NCBI GenBank assembly: GCA_035539175.1
Contig: DATLIY010000009.1
Span: 434,001 to 498,000, forward strand
Origin: Acidisarcina sp.
Lineage (GTDB): Bacteria; Acidobacteriota; Terriglobia; Terriglobales; Acidobacteriaceae
DNA length: 64,000 bases
Direction: 5' to 3'
Part shown: one piece after another, positions 51,921 to 60,554 of the stretch
Numbering within the stretch: position 1 is the first letter of the stretch
Layout of the letters: each line of letters begins with the position of its first letter
Position numbers and translations under genes: made by a program
The notes under the pieces: model-generated
Databases searched by the model: none
Told to the model about the DNA's origin: nothing
Seen by the model: only the letters and a program-made list of their open reading frames with translations

Positions 51921-53348
51921 CTACTGCATACCAATCTCTGTGAGCAGTTTCGGCTTCGCCTCGTCCACAGCCAACAGGTTGTGGCAGGCTGCGCAATCCT
52001 GCGTAATGGCCTGGCCGCTCTTGGCGTTGTGGCTGCCGTCATGGCAGCGGAAACAGCCAGGGTAACTGGTATGCCCAACATTGTTCGGGTGGGTTCCCCA
52101 CGTTACCTTCATATCGGGGAAGACGTTCACCTTGTAGATGGAGTACAGGGATGCCGCAGCTTGCTTGACAAGATCGGCATGAGCGGACAGAACCTCGGGG
52201 CGCTGCGAACGGTAAAAGCTCTCGAGACCCGCCTTGATCTTGGTTTCCGCGTCTGCCTGGGAAGCGTAGGTCCCCTTCAGCAGTTCAAGCCCTTCCTTAT
52301 GCACAAAAGGGAGTGTGGGGCTGATGCCGCCCTCGGCCATGATGCGGTTGACTGCGTCTTCCGGCGTCTGAAAGGTGTGAGCCGCACGGTTATGGCAATC
52401 AATGCAATCCATCACCCGCTTCTCACCCTTCACGGGGCCGGTCGCATCCGCTGACACAAACTCCGTTGTGCTGCCGTCAGGATTGCGCCTGCTTACCCAG
52501 GGAATGACCTGGCGCTGTGGGTCCGTCGAGATGTATTCGATGTGTCCGAGATGCACACCATGGATTCCCGTCAGGTGAGAGACGGAATCGCGCCCGCCCA
52601 GATGGAGCAGAACGAGGGTCTTGGTCATGGTGTTCGTTTCATCGTCGGCGAAGCTGGTCTTCACCAGCATTTTCTCTCCGATGTATTTTGCGGGTGTGTG
52701 GCAGCCCTCACAGATCTCACGTGCCGGCCGGAGACTGAGAACCGGGGAGTGAATCGGGCGCGGATAATTGTTGAGCCCTACCTCGATCAGCTGCTTAGTG
52801 CCGTTAACTTTGGCCCTCACGTAGGATCCGGCGCCTTCCCCCACGTGGCAGGCAACGCAATCTACATGGGAATGGCTCGATACTTGATATGCCGTAAATT
52901 CCGGCCGCATCACCACGTGGCAGGATTGACCACAAAATTGCGGCGTATCCATGTAGGAGACACCACGATAGCTTGCCATGCCGACGATGAGCAGATTGAC
53001 GATGGTTGCCAGCAGCACCATATCGAACGCGCGGAGCAGGACCGGATCCGCCAGGTCGATCTTTGGATAGACGCTGGGCAGCATGCCCGCTTGCTTAAGG
53101 TGCTTGCGCCTTTGATAGATTCCTATCGGGATGAGGATCAGCCCGAAGATAAACAAAACGGGCAAAATCAGAAAAAAGATAATGCCCTGATACGGGTTAA
53201 TGGCAACGTGGCCCAGAACCTGAAGGCACCAGAAACCGAGAAGCGTAAGAGCAGAGGCGCTTGTCAGTCCGGCACCGATCAAACTGATCGGGTTCTTACC
53301 CAGGTGGAAAAACGGTTGCAGCCACTTCTCTTTAAACCTGCCAGCCAC
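51921..53348 (-). CDS. NapC/NirT-like inner-membrane multiheme cytochrome c (six heme sites)
   Basis: A 475-residue protein with three hydrophobic membrane segments (about residues 23-50, 57-80 and 105-125), then a periplasmic part. Five canonical heme sites are CVACH, CEGCH, CIDCH, CFRCH and CAACH. The first heme site reads CGQSCH, that is C-x3-C-H. The segment MRPEFTAYQVSSHSHVDC is typical of NapC/NirT-type quinol dehydrogenases. It probably takes electrons from menaquinol and passes them to the small cytochrome. The start is GTG with CGGAG about ten bases upstream. It is the last gene of the conduit operon. Confidence 0.87.
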   Translation of the reverse strand: MAGRFKEKWLQPFFHLGKNPISLIGAGLTSASALTLLGFWCLQVLGHVAINPYQGIIFFLILPVLFIFGLILIPIGIYQRRKHLKQAGMLPSVYPKIDLADPVLLRAFDMVLLATIVNLLIVGMASYRGVSYMDTPQFCGQSCHVVMRPEFTAYQVSSHSHVDCVACHVGEGAGSYVRAKVNGTKQLIEVGLNNYPRPIHSPVLSLRPAREICEGCHTPAKYIGEKMLVKTSFADDETNTMTKTLVLLHLGGRDSVSHLTGIHGVHLGHIEYISTDPQRQVIPWVSRRNPDGSTTEFVSADATGPVKGEKRVMDCIDCHNRAAHTFQTPEDAVNRIMAEGGISPTLPFVHKEGLELLKGTYASQADAETKIKAGLESFYRSQRPEVLSAHADLVKQAAASLYSIYKVNVFPDMKVTWGTHPNNVGHTSYPGCFRCHDGSHNAKSGQAITQDCAACHNLLAVDEAKPKLLTEIGMQ

Positions 53349-53394
53349 GTTGCACTAACTCCGTTACTACGAATTAATGTTGCACTTCAAACAG

Positions 53395-53706
53395 TTATTT
53401 GACGAGGGATGTGTGAATATACGTCGCGACATCCTTGATCTGCGCATCGGTCAGCTTGCCATTGTAAGACGGCATCTTCCCTTTGCCATTCTTGATCACG
53501 GTGGTCATATCTGCGACAGTCGACTTGGTAAACGGTACGACCTTCATGGCCTTACCGGCAGGCGTATCGCCAGTGCCCGTGGCCCCGTGACACATCTGGC
53601 ACTTGGCTTTGTATGTTGCCTCGCCCGTACCCTGGGCGAAACTCATCGTTCCAGTTGCCAGAACCATCAGACCAAGAATCCCAAATCGCTGAATCCGGTT
53701 TGTCAT
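53395..53706 (-). CDS. Small periplasmic monoheme cytochrome c
   Basis: A 103-residue class I cytochrome c with signal peptide (cut near SFAQ). It has one heme site (CQMCH) and an axial Met region (GKGKMPSYNGKLTD). The ending DVATYIHTS is typical of the fold. It lies between the beta-barrel gene and the NapC-like gene, 46 bases before the latter, so it probably shuttles electrons between the inner-membrane and outer-membrane cytochromes. Confidence 0.92.
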   Translation of the reverse strand: MTNRIQRFGILGLMVLATGTMSFAQGTGEATYKAKCQMCHGATGTGDTPAGKAMKVVPFTKSTVADMTTVIKNGKGKMPSYNGKLTDAQIKDVATYIHTSLVK

Positions 53707-53763
53707 AAGAAAAGTTCTCCTTCTCCAAAATACGTGACCAGCATTACTTTATCAGCCCTGCTG

Positions 53764-56193
53764 TTAGAACGCATACTTCACGCCAAGGGTGTATACATTT
53801 CCACGGAAACTGCGCGGCGATGTCGGACCGATGGGTGATCCTTCTCCATAGCCGTAGTAATTCCAGTTCGCCTTCCAGGTCCACTGCGGAGCCAGGTCAA
53901 AGGCGATATTGGCATACGGCTGTTGATATTGCGACTGCAGCGATCCCGGAACCTGACGGGGATTCAGCATCGTATCGTGCCCATTGACTGCACTCATACG
54001 GTAGCCGAGGTTGGCATGCACACGCTTGACGGGCGCCAGCATAATGCTGACGGTGCCAAATTGTGTGGGAACCGAATAAATCGCCGGGGAATATACGGCT
54101 GTTGTTGTCGTGTAGATGCCGGCCGAAACCGCAGCCGCGCAACCCGTTCCGTTGACAACCGCACCCGCCGGAACCGTAGCGTCTACATAGCACACATCGG
54201 TCCGCGAGTAAACGTCGTCATAGGAGTAGCCGAAGTCCAGCGACCACTTTTCTCCAGGTGCGATCGAAGCGCCAAACGAGTAGTCGCGCGCGTGATCCAG
54301 ATGGCGGGCATCGGATACGTTGTTGCGGCTTTCGTGCAGGTTGACAGCGCCGGAAACGTTGGCCCAGGTCCTCGGTTTATACATCGCGCGCACCCGGTAG
54401 TGCTGCTGCTGGCGCGGGCTGATGCGGGTAAAGGCGTTATCCGCATACATGGCGTCGGCGTTGAAGTTGACGCGCAGTTTGTCGGTTGGCTGGAAGGAGA
54501 GTCCAAAAAGCCCACCTTGCTCGTGGATCGGAATCGTATCCGCACCACTGACTGGCGTAGGTCTCGCAGTACAGGTACCGTCCGAATTCACCGTGTTCGA
54601 AACCTTCGAGCCTACCGCACAGTCTCCGCGCTGGGCCAAGAGCGGGGTGTAGGTTTCAACTGTGGTTAAGAGCGTGGAATCGTGGATCGTCCGGGTACGA
54701 TAGCGATACCCCAGCGACAGTTTCAGCTTTGGCACTGGATCCCAATTTGCGAGAACCGTGTTGGTCTTGGCGTTCTGGCCAAGGAAGTTGTTGCTCATCG
54801 ACAACAAATTGTCCGGACCGCTCCCCTTGGCGTGATACGGGCATGTGGCTGCCGTGTACGGCGGCGGGCAGGTCGAGGGATCAAAGGTCTGCGTCGGGGA
54901 GATCAAACTCGTTCCATACAGGCTCGATTCGCTGAAGCTGTTCCCTGCCGGATCGCGGAAAGCCCAGAAATCAAAGACATCTGAGATGGCAATCTTAGGT
55001 GTCACCTGAACCGTCACACCATAATCTCCGAGTACATTGATCCGTTTGAGCGAAGCCAGGTGGCCATTTTTGCCTGTTCCTACATCGACAATCTGGCGCT
55101 GTCCGGTACGGGCAAGATAACCCTGATAGAACTCGCTGTAGTTATTGACGTCACCATTTGCGCCGGTATAAAGGATCCGGCCGTTCATGCTGACAATCCC
55201 CTCCTTACTCGAGAAGCGAAACTGTTCGGTGGGGAACAGGGTACGGGTCGGCGAGTAACGAGTATGCGCGAATTCGCCAGAGCAGGTCGGCTTGATCGTA
55301 TTGGTCGTGCCCGCGAGAACACAACTGGTGGCTGCAGGTGAAAAAATTTCGAGGCCGAGACTCACCGGAAGAGCCTGTGTCCCATTCAGAACCTGGTAAT
55401 TCAGGCCTGTGAGTTTCAGCGTTGTATCGCCCCTGTAGTGCGTTACAAACTGGTCATAGCTCAGGGTGGTGTGCGGCGTCAGCTTGAAGTCGATACCGCC
55501 AGTGAAGGAGTCAGTGCTGTTTCTCCACCATTGATTGAGAAGTGCGTCGACAGCGCTGTGAATCGTACTATAGGTCGGTCCCTCAGCAGTATTCTTCGAA
55601 TATCCGACGCGGAAACTCACTTTTGACAGTGGTAACACCGTCAGGTTCACATCCGTCATGCGGCGCACCGTATTGAAGAGGTGTGGCGTATCCAGGATGG
55701 GCACCTGAGGCACAGCCGTCGGCGGAATCAACGGGTTTGCCAGCAGATCGTAGTCAAAGTACTGCCGGTCGCGACGAAAACTGCTGTTGAACTCATAAAT
55801 CCTGCTCTTGGACATGCGCAGCATGGTGACGTTGTTCGGGTCGCCTCCATAACCAAAACTGCTGGTCATCAGGTCGTCGAAGAACGGCGTCTTTTTGCTG
55901 TCTACCGAGTGCAGATTGAGTGAATGGCTGAGGATTCGCGGGCCGCTGTGCAGGTTGACCAGCGTGTCCCACATCGCTCCGCTGCCGGAGTGATCGTCGA
56001 TATGTCCGCCAAGTTCGATGCTCTGGTGGGTGGCATAACCGCCAATAACCTTCTCCGTGGTGGGCGGCGCTTCTTGCGCACCGATTGGAAGAGTGGCGAT
56101 GGCGAGTGCCAGCGTGGAGAGCCCAGCTAAGGCGCTCCCCTGAATCCGGTTCTTGCGGCCGGTTTGCAACTTCGAAAACAAAAGATTTCTCAT
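53764..56193 (-). CDS. Large outer-membrane beta-barrel protein (MtrB/PioB-like)
   Basis: An 809-residue protein with a signal peptide (ending PIGAQ). The body has alternating hydrophobic/polar strands throughout and ends in Phe (VKYAF), the usual outer-membrane insertion signal. The size suits a barrel of about 26 strands, as in MtrB (about 700 residues) and PioB. It lacks the N-terminal CxxC pair of MtrB. Identification as MtrB/PioB-like relies on size, its terminal signature and its position 15 bases after the decaheme gene. The predicted role is a sheath holding the decaheme wire across the outer membrane. TonB-receptor features (plug, TonB box) are absent. Confidence 0.68.
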   Translation of the reverse strand: MRNLLFSKLQTGRKNRIQGSALAGLSTLALAIATLPIGAQEAPPTTEKVIGGYATHQSIELGGHIDDHSGSGAMWDTLVNLHSGPRILSHSLNLHSVDSKKTPFFDDLMTSSFGYGGDPNNVTMLRMSKSRIYEFNSSFRRDRQYFDYDLLANPLIPPTAVPQVPILDTPHLFNTVRRMTDVNLTVLPLSKVSFRVGYSKNTAEGPTYSTIHSAVDALLNQWWRNSTDSFTGGIDFKLTPHTTLSYDQFVTHYRGDTTLKLTGLNYQVLNGTQALPVSLGLEIFSPAATSCVLAGTTNTIKPTCSGEFAHTRYSPTRTLFPTEQFRFSSKEGIVSMNGRILYTGANGDVNNYSEFYQGYLARTGQRQIVDVGTGKNGHLASLKRINVLGDYGVTVQVTPKIAISDVFDFWAFRDPAGNSFSESSLYGTSLISPTQTFDPSTCPPPYTAATCPYHAKGSGPDNLLSMSNNFLGQNAKTNTVLANWDPVPKLKLSLGYRYRTRTIHDSTLLTTVETYTPLLAQRGDCAVGSKVSNTVNSDGTCTARPTPVSGADTIPIHEQGGLFGLSFQPTDKLRVNFNADAMYADNAFTRISPRQQQHYRVRAMYKPRTWANVSGAVNLHESRNNVSDARHLDHARDYSFGASIAPGEKWSLDFGYSYDDVYSRTDVCYVDATVPAGAVVNGTGCAAAVSAGIYTTTTAVYSPAIYSVPTQFGTVSIMLAPVKRVHANLGYRMSAVNGHDTMLNPRQVPGSLQSQYQQPYANIAFDLAPQWTWKANWNYYGYGEGSPIGPTSPRSFRGNVYTLGVKYAF

Positions 56194-56208
56194 TAGACTC
56201 GGCCCCCC

Positions 56209-57192
56209 TTATTTGAAGAAGAAGGAATTGGAATTGGATCCGTGAACCTGCGTGTGGCAAATCGTGCAAGCCTGATATTGAACCGCCTGATTGTGGAACG
56301 ACGGGATGCCAGGAGCCGTAAAGGAGGAAGCCGTATGGCACTGCATGCACAGCGTGTTTACATTGCTGCGCGCCAGAAGTCGCGGATTTGGCGAGCCATG
56401 AGGCGTGTGGCACGAGGTGCAACCTTCGGTCTTTACCGGGGGATGCTCATAGACAAACGGACCTGCCGTTTCGGTGTGGCACTTGACGCAGACGGCATCG
56501 CCCTGGGCAGCCGTATGCAGACCCTTTGCCTGGAAGGTTCCATGAGGATCATGGCAATCGCTGCATTTCATCAGGCCTTCGTTCACCTTGTGGTGGAAGG
56601 GCTTGGAGAAATCCGGCTTGATATCTGTGTGGCACCCGTAGCACAGCGTTGGCTGGGATGCCTTGAGCAGGTGCTCCTTTTCGCCCTGTACGTGAATCCC
56701 GTGGCAATTGAGGCAGCTTACGTTTGCCTCTCCGTGGGCGGAGCGCTCAAAGTTGGCGTGCTTCCCCTGGTGGCATCCCAGGCACTTGTCGTCAATCTGC
56801 TTGGCGTTGGCCTTGGTAAAGCGGAAGATCTTGGTCACATCTCCGCCGCCGTCGACGTGGGCCTTGCCCGCTCCGTGACAACCCTCACACGTGGCGGTTT
56901 TATCGCCGTGCATTAGCGCAATCTTGCTGTGCGGATTGCCGCCGAGTCCTTTGGCGATATCTGCGTGACAGGTAGCACATGTATCTGACCCGACATAGTC
57001 TGCCGGATTTGCCGCTGGTTGGTGAGTGGCTGCCATGGTCTGAGGCTTTGGAGCATCCTTGGCATGAGCCAAAGGACCTCCCGCAAGGCAACTGCCCAGT
57101 GTGAATGCGAGGAAACCATATGCGCCTGCACGTAGCAGACGGGCTGTAGCGTTCAATGAGTCTTCCTTCGATCTGAAGAGGGTCATGAGCAT
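56209..57192 (-). CDS. DmsE/MtrA-like decaheme c-type cytochrome
   Basis: A 327-residue exported protein with ten C-x2-C-H sites: CATCH, CEGCH, CLGCH, CLNCH, CYGCH, CSDCH, CVKCH, CTSCH, CMQCH and CTICH. Size, site number and spacing match the MtrA/DmsE/PioA class, in which hemes form a wire from periplasm into an outer-membrane barrel. Distal His ligands occur in the usual pattern (HGEANVSCLNCH). ATG at 57192 gives a good signal peptide; the frame extends to 57273 and would run into a Crp-type palindrome. It is the first gene of the four-gene minus-strand operon. Confidence 0.93.
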   Translation of the reverse strand: MLMTLFRSKEDSLNATARLLRAGAYGFLAFTLGSCLAGGPLAHAKDAPKPQTMAATHQPAANPADYVGSDTCATCHADIAKGLGGNPHSKIALMHGDKTATCEGCHGAGKAHVDGGGDVTKIFRFTKANAKQIDDKCLGCHQGKHANFERSAHGEANVSCLNCHGIHVQGEKEHLLKASQPTLCYGCHTDIKPDFSKPFHHKVNEGLMKCSDCHDPHGTFQAKGLHTAAQGDAVCVKCHTETAGPFVYEHPPVKTEGCTSCHTPHGSPNPRLLARSNVNTLCMQCHTASSFTAPGIPSFHNQAVQYQACTICHTQVHGSNSNSFFFK

Positions 57193-57274
57193 GGATTTGC
57201 GCCCCCGGATAAAACTGGCCTTCGAGTTTCGATTTATTGCGCCTGATGTTAGCATGCGATTTACCCCAAACACC

Positions 57275-57290
57275 CGTGATGTCTGTCACA
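57275..57290. promoter_or_regulatory. Crp-type palindrome, decaheme promoter side
   Basis: CGTGA-TGTCTG-TCACA, one base from the TGTGA-N6-TCACA consensus, centred about 90 bases before the decaheme start. It is likely a control site for the conduit operon; binding is inferred. Confidence 0.55.
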
Positions 57291-57362
57291 TTCCAGCAAA
57301 TTAAGCGACAAATTGATTCATCACTCGCGCCACAGCGGCTCCCCCGTTGGCCCGAAATAAGC

Positions 57363-57378
57363 TGTGAGGGCTGTCACA
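57363..57378. promoter_or_regulatory. Perfect TGTGA-N6-TCACA palindrome in the divergent promoter
   Basis: TGTGA-GGGCTG-TCACA lies about midway between the decaheme gene and the Crp/Fnr-family gene, 88 bases from the first site centre to centre. It could bind the regulator encoded next to it, giving autoregulation as well as control of the cytochromes. Confidence 0.6.
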
Positions 57379-57485
57379 GACTTCAATTTCATGGATTGCG
57401 AAAATTACTGGTTACCGTCTTCCTGCCTCCGGCCGTAAGGGAGTAGGCGAAGGGATGAGCCGCTGTGACACCAGAAGCTTTTGAC

Positions 57486-58232
57486 ATGATGTTGAGCAAG
57501 CCTGCCAGACGATCGACTCGCCGCCTGGGCCGGGAAGAGGCAGCCCTGGCTGGCTGCGCTGCCTGCCCCAATCGCAAGCCGGGATGGTTCTGCAGCCTGG
57601 GGAATGACGTTCTCGCCGATCTTGACGTAGTCAGTAACCCGATCACCGCCGCAACCGCGCAGAATGTCTTCTCTCAGGGAGACGACTCGGACCACGTCTT
57701 CGTGCTCTGTGGGGGGTATGTCAAGTTAACGGCAAGTTCCAGCCGAGGCCGCAACCTCATCGTTCGCATCGCCGGACCGGGCGCAATTCTTGGGCTTCAC
57801 GCCGCCATGTCTCAGCGCCCTTATGAAGTCTCTGCCGAAGCGCTTTCTGAAGCGCGCCTGCGCTCCATCAGCCGCGAAGATTTCATGGGGTTCCTCCGCC
57901 GCCACAAGGAGAGCCAGCTTCGTGCCGTACAGTGCGTCTGTCAGGAGTATCGCTTCGCTCTGCAGGATGCCTGCCGCATAGCTCTCACTGAATCCGTCGC
58001 TGCGCGCCTGGCACGGCTGCTCATCGAACTGGCACAGCAGATTGGGGAGTGGGATGATGGCGAGTATCATGTGCCGATCCTGCTCACGCACGAGGAGATG
58101 GCCAGCATGACCTGTACCACGCGCGAAACCATCACCCGCACCCTGGGCCAGCTTCGCAAGGAAGGAACTCTTTCAATTCACGACTCAATCCTCACCCTGC
58201 ACGACCCGGAGAAGCTGCACAGCTACTTCTGA
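57486..58232 (+). CDS. Crp/Fnr-family transcriptional regulator
   Basis: A 248-residue regulator with an N-terminal cysteine cluster (C24, C27, C36 in CAACPNRKPGWFC), a cyclic-nucleotide-type beta-roll with another Cys at 75, a dimerisation helix and a C-terminal winged helix. The recognition helix TTRETITRTLG has the Arg-Glu-Thr-x-x-Arg arrangement of Crp (RETVGR) rather than Fnr (VETISR), predicting TGTGA half-sites. The Cys equivalent to the fourth Fnr ligand is absent, so the cofactor is open. GTG at 57465 and ATG at 57486 are both possible starts. It is divergent from the cytochrome operon. Confidence 0.88.
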   Translation: MMLSKPARRSTRRLGREEAALAGCAACPNRKPGWFCSLGNDVLADLDVVSNPITAATAQNVFSQGDDSDHVFVLCGGYVKLTASSSRGRNLIVRIAGPGAILGLHAAMSQRPYEVSAEALSEARLRSISREDFMGFLRRHKESQLRAVQCVCQEYRFALQDACRIALTESVAARLARLLIELAQQIGEWDDGEYHVPILLTHEEMASMTCTTRETITRTLGQLRKEGTLSIHDSILTLHDPEKLHSYF

Positions 58233-58323
58233 GAGCGGTCTTCACCGGACGCAGCTGACCGGGAATCATGGCGCGGCATCTGGGCACGGCGCAGCCAGGA
58301 AGCGCAGCCATGGTAGAAGCAGC

Positions 58324-59259
58324 TTAGGATAAGAGCGCTTCGCCCAGGACGCTGGCTCGCAGGCTCTCTCTATCCAGGCCGCTGTGCAGGGTAATGACGG
58401 GACAGCACGTCTGGGTAACAATCCTGTAAATCAGCCCCTGATGGAGGCCACCCACTGGCTTTCTTCGCAGATCTTCCTGCTGCACGGCAAGAACAATGGC
58501 CACCGCCCCAATGGAGGCAGCTACAGAAGCGATCGTCTCTCCAAGCTGCCCATGCTGCACCAGGCAATGCACCCGCTGGGTCAGCTGAACCTGCGTTCTT
58601 GCCATCTGCTCCAGCTTCTCCATCGCTCTCCGGACGCTTTCCGGACGGTCCGCCGCCGGCAGCGCAACGTGTAACAGATGCAGTTCTGCACCCAGGTAGT
58701 GCGCCATAGCGTCCGCAAACGGAAGCGCACCAATCGAATGCGTTGAGAATCCCGTGGCGAACAAAAGCCGTGGCGATTTTGTGCCCAGCGGGATGGATGG
58801 CATGGCATTCGATCCCACAGTCATGACCGGGCAAGGCGCAACCCGCAAGATCTTTTCGGCAACGGATCCGACGACGTCGCGATCGAATCGGCTTTCGCCA
58901 TGGGTACCGATGACCAGCAGGGACGCGCCGTACTCCTCCACCAAATCGCATAGGGCATCGCGAATCATTCCTTCGCGCACTACCAGCTCATAAGGAATCC
59001 GTTCGCGCCGCAAGAGGGATGCAGCCATCTCCAGCCGCGCCTTCGCATTCTGCTCAATCTGGCGCGGGACAAATGGCGCGCCATTCAGGGAGTTGGAGTA
59101 AAACAGGGGATCTATCACATGGGCCAGAATGACCCTCGACTGCAGACTACGCGCCATCTCCACCGCTTTCAGCAGCGCGCGCTCTGCAAAAGGAGAGAAA
59201 TCCGTCGCAACCACTATGGTTTCGAAACCGAGGGGGACACCACGCCCACTGGACCGCAT
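58324..59259 (-). CDS. Universal stress protein, two UspA domains
   Basis: A 311-residue tandem UspA protein. The first domain keeps the ATP-binding motif G-x2-G-x9-G-S (GTHGESRFDRDVVGS) and starts IVVATDFSPFAERAL; the second is degenerate. Such proteins respond to starvation, redox or oxygen stress. A TTG at 59271 is an alternative start. It lies between the Crp/Fnr-family gene and another Usp gene, on the opposite strand to the regulator. Confidence 0.88.
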   Translation of the reverse strand: MRSSGRGVPLGFETIVVATDFSPFAERALLKAVEMARSLQSRVILAHVIDPLFYSNSLNGAPFVPRQIEQNAKARLEMAASLLRRERIPYELVVREGMIRDALCDLVEEYGASLLVIGTHGESRFDRDVVGSVAEKILRVAPCPVMTVGSNAMPSIPLGTKSPRLLFATGFSTHSIGALPFADAMAHYLGAELHLLHVALPAADRPESVRRAMEKLEQMARTQVQLTQRVHCLVQHGQLGETIASVAASIGAVAIVLAVQQEDLRRKPVGGLHQGLIYRIVTQTCCPVITLHSGLDRESLRASVLGEALLS

Positions 59260-59458
59260 ACCTGCCCCCAAACCTGAATTATCTTTCTGTGAACTGTAGG
59301 TTGATGATGCAGCCTCCGCGCTACGCGTTGCCCCTCAAAAAAATAAAAGGTCGCTTCCACGAAGGGTTGTTGCCCTGGCAGTCTATCGCCCTGCTGCCAG
59401 ATTTCAGATTCGGTGCGGCACCTTTTCGAGAGGGACCGCACGCCTGCAAACGCAGGTT

Positions 59459-60409
59459 CTAACTCGCCTTGGTCGCACCTGCGTGTTCGGGTTCGAACTT
59501 TCTTGCCTCCCTGGCCATAGCAGCGGGAGACAACGTCAACACCGGGCAAGGAGCGTGCGCCAGAACCTTATACACGACTCCATGCCTGGTCAGGGTGGCA
59601 ACCACCGAGGCTTCCTGCGCACCAAGGACCATAAGATCCACATGCTGCGACTTCGCCTGGAAGAGAATTTCCTCAGGGGGCTCGCCCAACACAACCATGG
59701 GTTCAATCACGAGTTGCGAACGCAGCTCTATGGGGATCAAAGACTTAACATCTTCCTCAATCTGCTGAATCGTCCTGCGCGCGAGCAGTTCCGCGCTCTC
59801 CGATGGCTTCATCACATGGAGCAGCAGCAGCCGCGCACCGGCGTGCAAAGCAACTTCCGCAGCCAGCGCCACCGGTCCAAAGCAGGACTCGCCGAGCGAC
59901 GTCGCGCAGAGAACGTTTTTGATCCGGTAACCGTCAAACGCCTTATTGACTACTTCCGGCCCCACCACGTAGACGGGGACGTCCGAGGAGCGAAGCACCT
60001 CTTCGGCTACCGAGCCGAGAAGAATCTTCCCAATGGGGCCCGGGCAGCGGGTTCCCACGACGATGCGATCGGCGTTCTTCTCGTGCGCGCAGTCCACGAT
60101 CATACGAGGCGCAAGTCCTTGGCGGACAATGATTTCGCATTCAATTCCCGCCGCTTGAGCCTTTTCTGCAAAGGGCTCAAGGTGCCTGGTTTCTGTCTTC
60201 GCCGCCGCGGCATAGTCGTAATAGCGCAGCCCGCTGGTTTCAGAGGCGGAGACGACCAGGGTGTCGTATGCATGGAAGAGGATGAGCTTGGCTTTCGTTT
60301 CTTTCGCCTGCGCGAGGGCGAAGGCAAATACCAGGTCATTCACCGGTATTTCTGTTGCAAGCAGGATTGTCTGGGGGACACTCCAGCGCTGATTCGTCAG
60401 AGGGGTCAT
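59459..60409 (-). CDS. Universal stress protein, two UspA domains (divergent)
   Basis: A 316-residue tandem UspA protein. The first domain begins QTILLATEIPVNDLVFAFAL and has GTRCPGPIGKILLGSVAEEVL, which departs from the ATP motif at the second Gly (Cys instead); the second domain has VLCATSLGESCFGPVALA. The chosen ATG at 60409 is strongly supported by GTAGGAGG six bases upstream, although the frame runs to 60472. It is near cydAB and may be co-controlled with low-oxygen respiration. Confidence 0.87.
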   Translation of the reverse strand: MTPLTNQRWSVPQTILLATEIPVNDLVFAFALAQAKETKAKLILFHAYDTLVVSASETSGLRYYDYAAAAKTETRHLEPFAEKAQAAGIECEIIVRQGLAPRMIVDCAHEKNADRIVVGTRCPGPIGKILLGSVAEEVLRSSDVPVYVVGPEVVNKAFDGYRIKNVLCATSLGESCFGPVALAAEVALHAGARLLLLHVMKPSESAELLARRTIQQIEEDVKSLIPIELRSQLVIEPMVVLGEPPEEILFQAKSQHVDLMVLGAQEASVVATLTRHGVVYKVLAHAPCPVLTLSPAAMAREARKFEPEHAGATKAS

Positions 60410-60554
60410 AAGAAACCTCCTACGGGCGCAACGATGGCACTCGTAGGAGATTCTAGCAGTGCGGCAGGGCACAAGTCATTGTGATAAGAGCTGCTCTAAA
60501 TCGATAAAATAATGCTTCTATCAAAATGAAAAACAGCGCCACTTCGAATGGCCT

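Noticed and set aside
57555-57600. Fnr-like oxygen-sensing [4Fe-4S] site
   Set aside because: Three cysteines are clustered, but spacing is C-x2-C-x8-C and the fourth Fnr ligand position has no Cys. The cofactor cannot be assigned.
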